In this document: positions 54,847-61,841 of the stretch, piece by piece
How the letters are laid out: the number at the start of each line of letters is the position of its first letter
How positions within the stretch are numbered: the stretch's first letter is position 1
DNA from: Tolypothrix sp. PCC 7910
GTDB lineage: Bacteria; Cyanobacteriota; Cyanobacteriia; Cyanobacteriales; Nostocaceae
Assembly (NCBI RefSeq): GCF_011769525.1
Contig: NZ_CP050440.1
Span: forward strand, 2,481,501-2,545,500
DNA: 64,000 bases
Direction of reading: 5' to 3'
The notes under the pieces: generated by a model
Told to the model about the DNA's origin: nothing
Seen by the model: only the letters and a program-made list of their open reading frames with translations
Database searches by the model: none
Made by a program: the position numbers and the translations under genes

Positions 54847-57800
54847 ATGAATCAGATACAGAACTGGCTCCAACGTAATTGTGATACTAAGTTGCTAGTG
54901 AAAAGACTTAGAATAAAGCAGTCTGCAAAAACTTGCGATCGCACTTCTTTTCAAAATGGCTGTTGGCGAATATTATCAATGATCACTGTGCCACCAAAGC
55001 TCATATTATGCAGCCTCATTCTGCTGAGTAGCACCCCAGCCTACAGCCAAATCAATCCCGATAATACTTTAGGCGCAGAAAGTTCTCTCATTACACCCAA
55101 CATTGTAATTAATGGTGCAAGTGCAGACAGAATTGATGGTGGTGCTGTACGTGGTAGCAATCTGTTTCATAGTTTTACTCAGTTTAATATTAATGATGGG
55201 CAAAGAGTGTATTTTGGCAACCCTGCCGGTGTGCAAAATATTCTCACGCGGGTGACAGGTGGACAAGGCTCGAATATTCTTGGCACATTGGGAGTTAATG
55301 GTAATGCCAATTTATTTTTAATTAATCCCAATGGCATTGTATTTGGGCAAAATGCCCTGTTAGATATTCGGGGAGCATTTACAGCAACTACAGCAAATAG
55401 TTTAGTCTTTCCCAATGGAGTTGAATTTAGCGCCACAAATCCCCAATCACCACCTTTATTAACTATCAATGTACCAGTCGGTTTACAGTTTGGTTCTCAA
55501 CCTGCCAGTATTACTAATCAAGCTGTTAACGGTTTAGGTGTTAGGGGTAGCACCCTAGCATTAGTAGGCGGTGAAATTATCTTGGATGGAGGTATATTAT
55601 TTGCCTTCGATGGACAAGTGAAACTAGGATCTGTGGCAGAAAATACAACAGTTGGATTGGATGTTAATAACTCATCTTTAGATTTCAATTTCCCAGAAAA
55701 TTTACAACGAGAATCTATCAACTTAACGAATAGTAGCTTCATCCTGGCAATTGGCAATAGTGAAATTGAACTATTAGGGGAGGAAATTAAGCTCAACAAT
55801 TCGTTTATTTTTGGGAACAATGGCGGCTCAATTGTGATTGATGCAACGCAACTCAGTTTGGATCAAAAGTCTTCAATTCAGAGCGCTACTTCTGGTGCAG
55901 CGAACGGGGGTGATATTCAAATTCAAGCCAGCGATGCAGTTACTCTTGCTAACGGTAGCTCGATTTTCTCTACTAGCAATGGTGAGGGTACGGGTGGCGA
56001 TGTTACTATCAATGCTGGAAAAATCACAATCAACGGAGATGGAATCTTACAAAATACTGGTCTTACCAGTGCTATCTCAGCAAATACCCGTGGTGCAGGT
56101 AATGGAGGAAACCTGAACCTTAATGCTACTGAGTCTGTTAATGTCAATGGTGGCGCTGTCTCTGTTATATCTGCGGGTGTAGGTAAAGCAGGAAACTTCA
56201 CTGTCCGGTCAAAAGATTCTGTAAATATAACCGATAAAGGTATTTTAGGACTTTCTAGCTTGAGTTCAGGTTCAACAGGTAACCTGCGAATTGAAACTAA
56301 CACTTTGCGAGTTCAAAATACCTCATTAGAAGGAGGAATCACAGCAAATACTAGTGCTGGAAGTGTGGGTTCTATTTCTATTCAAGCTAGGAATGCAGTT
56401 GAGGTGACTAATGGCAGCATCCTTACAGGTGTTCAACCCGGAAGTACATCTCAAGCAAGTGCGGGGGATATTAGCATTGAAACCCAGCGAGTCAGTCTCA
56501 AAGATGGGGGCTATATTAGTACAAGCACTTTTAGCAGCGCGAATGCAGGTAACATTTTTATCCAAGCCGATGAGTATGTAGAGATTAGTGGTGTTTCGCC
56601 AACATTTATAAACTTAAGCGGTGTATCAAGTAAAACAGGTTTTGAGGCAACGGGGAATGGAGGTAATGTCACGATACAAACACCCAGACTCAGCCTAACT
56701 CAAGGGGGAAATATCAGCGCTGATTCTACAAGCAGTGGTAATCCTGGAAATATTACTATCCGCGCCAAAGATTTAGAACTAGATGGGTTTGTTTTCGTAC
56801 CTCAAGAACAGTTTATTGGACTAGATAACCCTACTGTGCAAGCAGTTTTGTCTAAGCCGTTAGCACAAGAAACTCTATCTCGCTTCGGTGGTATCAACTT
56901 TATCAGTAGAATTTCCTCTGAGGTTAATGGAAGCAATGTAGATGTAAATGGTGCCACGATAACTATTGACTCAGAAAGGTTGCGCTTGAGTAATGGTGCA
57001 AACATATCAACTTCAGTACTTCTGGGACGAGGACGAGGAGGTAATTTGGTGGTTCGTGCCACTGATGCTATTGATATTTCTGGGGTTGGCCCCCAACGAA
57101 TTGATAATTCTTTTGCACCATCAGGTTTATTTGCCGACTTGCAAATTGGAGGAATTGGTTTTGGGGGAAGTATTGATGTGACAACAGGACGCTTAAACCT
57201 CAGCAATCAAGGAGAAATTTCTGCTAGCACATTCAATCAAGGTAATGGGGGCAATGTGTCGATTAATGCTAGTCAAATTGATTTAGCAGGAAATAGCAAA
57301 ATTGTAACTGGAGTTAACAGCAAAGCTACAGGTAACGCAGGCAATATCAGCATTAAAACTCAACTATTAAATGTACAAGAAGAATCGCAAATCTCATCGT
57401 CAACTTTTGGTAATGGAGATGGGGGTAATTTAACGGTACAAGCTGATAACATTATCCTGACAGGTTCAGACAGCGAGTTGGTAACAGGCTTAGTAACAGC
57501 TGTTGACGAAAGGGCTAATGGTAAAGGTGGCGAAATAGATATTACTGCAAATCGCCTTGTTGTCCGTGATAATGCTGAAATTTCTTCCGGCAGTACAGGT
57601 AATGGTGATGCCGGAAACGTGAGAATTAGTGCTAATGTTTTAGAAATTAATGGTCAAGGAAGTGGGATAGCATCTTTCACCAATGTGGGTAATGGTGGAG
57701 ACATCATTCTCGAAATCAGTGATTTATTACTGTTGCGCCGTGGCGGTTTAATTTCTACCAATGCAGGTAGGGCACAAGCTAGCGGCGATGGCGGTAATAT

Positions 57801-58386
57801 TAGCATCAATTCACCTTTTATTGTCGCTGTACCTAATGAGAACAGCGATATTAGCGCTAATGCCTTCTCTGGTAAAGGTGGTAATGTTAGCCTCAGCACT
57901 CAGGCTATCTTTGGTATCGAACCTCGTCCGCGACTAACAAATCAAAGCGATATCACTGCAAGTTCAGACTTAGGCATACAGGGACAAATCATCTTCACTC
58001 AACCACAAGTCCAACCGCCACAAAAACTCATCGAACTGCCAACAGGATTAGTTGACGCTAGTACAAAATTTGCCCAAATTTGCCCCAACGGACGCAATGC
58101 TAAACCCTTGGGTAGCTTTGTCATTACTGGACGTGGTAGTTTACCACCTAATGCCTTGGAACCATTAACAGGTACAACTAGCCTCAGTCCCTTAGCTAGT
58201 TTGGATGGGGAAAGCTTCAGCAATATATCGAATGCATCCCCAACAGCGAATCTGCGGGATACTTCGCGAATTGTTGAGGCGCAGGGTTTCGTGAAAACTG
58301 CTGACGGTAAAATTATGTTGGTTGCTGAAGCGCCAACAGCAACACCTGCGGCTACGAGTAGTTCTGCTGTATGTCCAGGATCTTAA
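54847..58386 (+). CDS. Two-partner-secretion adhesin 2
   Basis: This 1179-residue exoprotein starts with a long signal region: residues 1-50 are basic (NWLQRNCDTKLLVKRLRIKQ), then LILCSLILLSSTPAYSQ. Extended N-regions are common in TPS and autotransporter proteins. The TPS domain has FHSFTQFNINDGQRVYFGNP and LFLINPNGIVFGQNALLDIR. The middle is a beta-helix of subtype B, as in adhesin 4 (PPLLTINVPVGLQFGSQP, IVIDATQLSLDQKSSIQSAT). The C-terminus has PQKLIELPTGLVDASTKFAQ, ICPNG and ends in VCPGS. The mature protein has only those two cysteines. It lies 153 bp after adhesin 1 in the same orientation. Confidence 0.9.
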   Translation: MNQIQNWLQRNCDTKLLVKRLRIKQSAKTCDRTSFQNGCWRILSMITVPPKLILCSLILLSSTPAYSQINPDNTLGAESSLITPNIVINGASADRIDGGAVRGSNLFHSFTQFNINDGQRVYFGNPAGVQNILTRVTGGQGSNILGTLGVNGNANLFLINPNGIVFGQNALLDIRGAFTATTANSLVFPNGVEFSATNPQSPPLLTINVPVGLQFGSQPASITNQAVNGLGVRGSTLALVGGEIILDGGILFAFDGQVKLGSVAENTTVGLDVNNSSLDFNFPENLQRESINLTNSSFILAIGNSEIELLGEEIKLNNSFIFGNNGGSIVIDATQLSLDQKSSIQSATSGAANGGDIQIQASDAVTLANGSSIFSTSNGEGTGGDVTINAGKITINGDGILQNTGLTSAISANTRGAGNGGNLNLNATESVNVNGGAVSVISAGVGKAGNFTVRSKDSVNITDKGILGLSSLSSGSTGNLRIETNTLRVQNTSLEGGITANTSAGSVGSISIQARNAVEVTNGSILTGVQPGSTSQASAGDISIETQRVSLKDGGYISTSTFSSANAGNIFIQADEYVEISGVSPTFINLSGVSSKTGFEATGNGGNVTIQTPRLSLTQGGNISADSTSSGNPGNITIRAKDLELDGFVFVPQEQFIGLDNPTVQAVLSKPLAQETLSRFGGINFISRISSEVNGSNVDVNGATITIDSERLRLSNGANISTSVLLGRGRGGNLVVRATDAIDISGVGPQRIDNSFAPSGLFADLQIGGIGFGGSIDVTTGRLNLSNQGEISASTFNQGNGGNVSINASQIDLAGNSKIVTGVNSKATGNAGNISIKTQLLNVQEESQISSSTFGNGDGGNLTVQADNIILTGSDSELVTGLVTAVDERANGKGGEIDITANRLVVRDNAEISSGSTGNGDAGNVRISANVLEINGQGSGIASFTNVGNGGDIILEISDLLLLRRGGLISTNAGRAQASGDGGNISINSPFIVAVPNENSDISANAFSGKGGNVSLSTQAIFGIEPRPRLTNQSDITASSDLGIQGQIIFTQPQVQPPQKLIELPTGLVDASTKFAQICPNGRNAKPLGSFVITGRGSLPPNALEPLTGTTSLSPLASLDGESFSNISNASPTANLRDTSRIVEAQGFVKTADGKIMLVAEAPTATPAATSSSAVCPGS

Positions 58387-58446
58387 TCGCAGCGTCTGCT
58401 GTGCGATCGCAGAAACTAAGAATATTTTGCAAATTATTGCGACTAC

Positions 58447-58473
58447 TGCATAAGTTACACCTACCCAGAAATA
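58447..58473 (+). promoter_or_regulatory. Shared 27-bp upstream motif, copy C (adhesin 3)
   Basis: TGCATAAGTTACACCTACCC then AGAAATA, 50 bp before adhesin 3. It differs from copy B by one base in the 27. Confidence 0.6.
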
Positions 58474-58523
58474 CTGATATGTGTAAGTCCTATGCAACCT
58501 CTAAGCCTTGAGAGCAATCAGCG

Positions 58524-61500
58524 ATGAATCACATACAGAACTGGCTCCAATGTAATAGTGATACTAAGTTGCTAGCGAAACGACATAAAATCAAAAAATC
58601 GCCAAAACTTTGCGATCGCACTTCCTTTGAAAATGGCTTTTGGCGAATACTCGCAATGATCACTGTGCAACCACAGATCATATTATGCAGCCTCATTCTG
58701 CTGAGTAGCACCCCAGCCTACAGCCAAATCAACCCCGATAATACTTTAGGCGCAGAAAGTTCTCGGGTCACACCCAATGTTTTAATTAATGGTGCAAACG
58801 CAGACCGAATTGACGGCGGCGCTGTACGTGGTAGCAATCTGTTTCACAGTTTTACACAGTTTAATATTAATGATGGGCAACGAGTGTATTTTGGCAACCC
58901 TGCTGGCGTGCAAAATATTCTCACGCGGGTGACAGGTGGACAAGCTTCAAATATTCTCGGCACATTGGGAGTTGATGGCATTGCCAATTTGTTTTTAATT
59001 AATCCCAATGGCATTTTATTTGGCAAGAATGGCAGTTTAGATGTGCGCGGTTCGTTTGTGGGAACTACTGCCAATGCTGTGCAATTTGGTAATCAAGGAA
59101 TTTTTAGCGCCACAAATCCCCAAGCAGCACCTTTGTTGACCATTAATCCTTCAGCGTTATTGTTTAATCAGATTAATCCAAACGCAGCAATTCAAAATAA
59201 TTCAATTGCACCAGCAGGTATAGATCCCACAGGCTTTTTTGATGTCTTAGGCTTACGAGTACCAGATGGAAAGAGTTTGCTGTTAGTGGGTGGTAATGTC
59301 AGCATGGATGGCGGACAATTAAATGCTTATGGCGGGAGAGTTGAGCTAGGAGGATTAGCAGCACCTGGAAATATCAATCTTGTTTTTAATGGCGATAATC
59401 TCAGCTTGAAAATTCCTGAGAATGTGGCTCGTGCAGATGTATCGCTAACTAATCAAGCATTTGTGTATGTAGAAGGTGCTGGAGGCGGTAATATTGCAAT
59501 CAATGCCCGTAACTTAGAGATTTTGGGAGGAAGTCAGCTATCTGCTGGTATTGGGGAAGGTTTGGGAACACCTGCGACTGTTGCTGGGGATATTTCGCTT
59601 AATGCTACCGGAGAAATCAAAATTGTAGGTTCTGGAAGCCAAATTTATAATTTAGTGCGCCGAAATTCAAAAGGCAATGGGGGTAACATAACCATCGATT
59701 CTGGTTCATTTTCATTACGAGATGGCGCTGCACTGCAAGCATACACCATTGGTATGGGAAATAGCGGTAGTATAATTATTAATAGCAAAGATACTGTTGT
59801 TCTTGATGGATCAAGTCTCATTTTTACTAGCGCTGAAAAGAATGCAATGGGCAACAGTGGAAATATTTACATCACTACAGACTCTTTTTATGCCACCAAT
59901 CTTGGTCGATTGATTGCTAGGACTAACGGTAAAGGCGATGCTGGCAGTGTGACAATCAATGCTCCCAAAACTGTACAAATCCAGGATTCTGATCCTATTA
60001 CTGGTATCTCCAGTGGTTTGTTTAGTCTAACTAACGGAACTGGTAAGGCTGGAAATATAAATATTAGTACTGAGCAATTATTAATCGCGGATGGAGGTGC
60101 AATTGCAGCTAGAACCGTTGGTGAAGGAAAGGGAGGAAATATCAAGATTAGCACCAAACAGTTACTAGTTCGCAATCTCAGCGGCATCGCAGCATACACT
60201 TATGGTACAGGAGACGCAGGAAACATATCTATTGACACTGGAAGCTTGAGTGTCGTTAATAGTCAAATTGGCAGCATTACCCTAGGGAAAGGAAACGCAG
60301 GAAATTTGACCGTTCGTGCTAATGACTCAGTTGAAGTCAGGGGAAAAATTACACAGGTGGGTTCAAATATTGAAAATCCTGCTGGTTTGTTCGCTCAAGT
60401 CAACGTCACAGGTGAGGGTCGTGGCGGAAACTTGACCATTGAAACAAAACGCTTGAGTGTCAGTAATAGCGGAAAAGTACAAGTGGCTACCTTCGGCCAA
60501 GGCGATGCTGGTAATCTATTGATTCGTGCTACCGACGTTGAAGTATTTGATACACCTGTTGATAGCCTCTTTGCTACAGGTATAAATGCAGGTATTGAAA
60601 TAGACACTGATCAACAAGTGGTTCCACCCAAAGGTAAGGGTGGGACTTTAACTATTGAGACTGAACGCTTGAGTGTGAGAAGTGGCGGAACAGTCTCAGT
60701 TGCTACATCTGGAGAGGGTGATGCAGGTCGATTGCTAATTCGTGCATCCGATTCTGTGGAAGTTATGGGCACATCCCCAAATGGTAAATTTAAGAGCCAA
60801 ATTACTGCTGCGGTAACTCCCGATGGTACAGGTCGCGGGGGCAATTTGCAGATAGAAACTGGGAAAATGATTATCCGAGATGGCGCTGAAGTAACTGTCA
60901 GTAGCCTCGGCACAGGAGTTGCAGGTAATCTTGATATCCAAGCTCGTTCTATTAGTTTAAACAACCAAGGCTCGATCAGTGCCATAACCAACTCAGGAAA
61001 TGGTGGTGACATTAATTTAAACTTGCAAGAGTTACTCTTACTCCGCCGTAACAGTCAAATCTCCACTAACGCAGGTACAGCCGAAAAAGGTGGCGATGGC
61101 GGTAACATCAACCTCAACTCAAAATTTATCGTCGCTGTACCCAACGAAAATAGCGATATCTCTGCCAATGCTTTTACTGGTAAAGGTGGTAATGTGAGCA
61201 TCGGTACTCAGGCTATCTTTGGTATCGAACCCCGTCCCAAGCCTACAAATCAAAGCGATATCACTGCAAGTTCTGATTTAGGTCTACAGGGACAAATCAC
61301 TATCACTCAACCACAAGTTCAACCACCACAAAAACTTATCGAACTACCGACAGGATTGGTTGATGCAACTACAAAATTTGCCCAAATTTGTCCTAGAGAC
61401 CGCAATGCAAAACCTTTGGGTAGCTTTGTTGTTACTGGACGCGGTAGTTTACCGCCCAATTCCTTTGAACCATTAACAGGTACAACTAGCCTCAATCCCT

Positions 61501-61709
61501 TAGCTAGTTTGGATGGGGAAAACGCTAATACTAAGCAGCGAATTGTGAAGACTGACGCACAGATGCAAGTATATGAGGGTAGTTCTTCTCAAATTGTTGA
61601 GGCGCAAGGTGTAGTGAAAACTGCTGACGGTAAGATGATGCTGGTTACCGAAGCGCCAACAGCAACACCTGCGGCGACGAGTAGTTCTGCTATGTGTCCC
61701 GGATCTTAA
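58524..61709 (+). CDS. Two-partner-secretion adhesin 3
   Basis: This 1061-residue exoprotein has a basic N-region and signal core (LCSLILLSSTPAYSQ) almost identical to adhesin 2. The TPS domain is FHSFTQFNINDGQRVYFGNP and LFLINPNGILFGKNGSLDVR. From about residue 165 the middle follows subtype A like adhesin 1 (NPSALLFNQ, LGLRVPDGKSLLLVGGN, LAAPGNINLVF, LSAGIGEGLGTP), so this gene has a type-2 head on a type-1 body. The beta-helix turns carry GEGKGGNIKIST-like repeats. The C-terminus has LVDATTKFAQICPRDRN and ends MCPGS. The mature part has only two cysteines. The spacing to adhesin 2 is 137 bp. Confidence 0.9.
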   Translation: MNHIQNWLQCNSDTKLLAKRHKIKKSPKLCDRTSFENGFWRILAMITVQPQIILCSLILLSSTPAYSQINPDNTLGAESSRVTPNVLINGANADRIDGGAVRGSNLFHSFTQFNINDGQRVYFGNPAGVQNILTRVTGGQASNILGTLGVDGIANLFLINPNGILFGKNGSLDVRGSFVGTTANAVQFGNQGIFSATNPQAAPLLTINPSALLFNQINPNAAIQNNSIAPAGIDPTGFFDVLGLRVPDGKSLLLVGGNVSMDGGQLNAYGGRVELGGLAAPGNINLVFNGDNLSLKIPENVARADVSLTNQAFVYVEGAGGGNIAINARNLEILGGSQLSAGIGEGLGTPATVAGDISLNATGEIKIVGSGSQIYNLVRRNSKGNGGNITIDSGSFSLRDGAALQAYTIGMGNSGSIIINSKDTVVLDGSSLIFTSAEKNAMGNSGNIYITTDSFYATNLGRLIARTNGKGDAGSVTINAPKTVQIQDSDPITGISSGLFSLTNGTGKAGNINISTEQLLIADGGAIAARTVGEGKGGNIKISTKQLLVRNLSGIAAYTYGTGDAGNISIDTGSLSVVNSQIGSITLGKGNAGNLTVRANDSVEVRGKITQVGSNIENPAGLFAQVNVTGEGRGGNLTIETKRLSVSNSGKVQVATFGQGDAGNLLIRATDVEVFDTPVDSLFATGINAGIEIDTDQQVVPPKGKGGTLTIETERLSVRSGGTVSVATSGEGDAGRLLIRASDSVEVMGTSPNGKFKSQITAAVTPDGTGRGGNLQIETGKMIIRDGAEVTVSSLGTGVAGNLDIQARSISLNNQGSISAITNSGNGGDINLNLQELLLLRRNSQISTNAGTAEKGGDGGNINLNSKFIVAVPNENSDISANAFTGKGGNVSIGTQAIFGIEPRPKPTNQSDITASSDLGLQGQITITQPQVQPPQKLIELPTGLVDATTKFAQICPRDRNAKPLGSFVVTGRGSLPPNSFEPLTGTTSLNPLASLDGENANTKQRIVKTDAQMQVYEGSSSQIVEAQGVVKTADGKMMLVTEAPTATPAATSSSAMCPGS

Positions 61710-61769
61710 TCGCAGCGTTTACTGTGCGATCGCAGAAACTAAGAATGTTCTGCACATTATTGTGACTCC

Positions 61770-61796
61770 TGCATAAGTTATACCTACCCAGAAATA
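61770..61796 (+). promoter_or_regulatory. Shared 27-bp upstream motif, copy D (adhesin 4)
   Basis: TGCATAAGTTATACCTACCC then AGAAATA, 45 bp before adhesin 4. It differs from copy C by one base. Confidence 0.6.
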
Positions 61797-61841
61797 CTTA
61801 ATGTATGAGTGCAATGCAACCTATAACGCCATTAATCAGCG

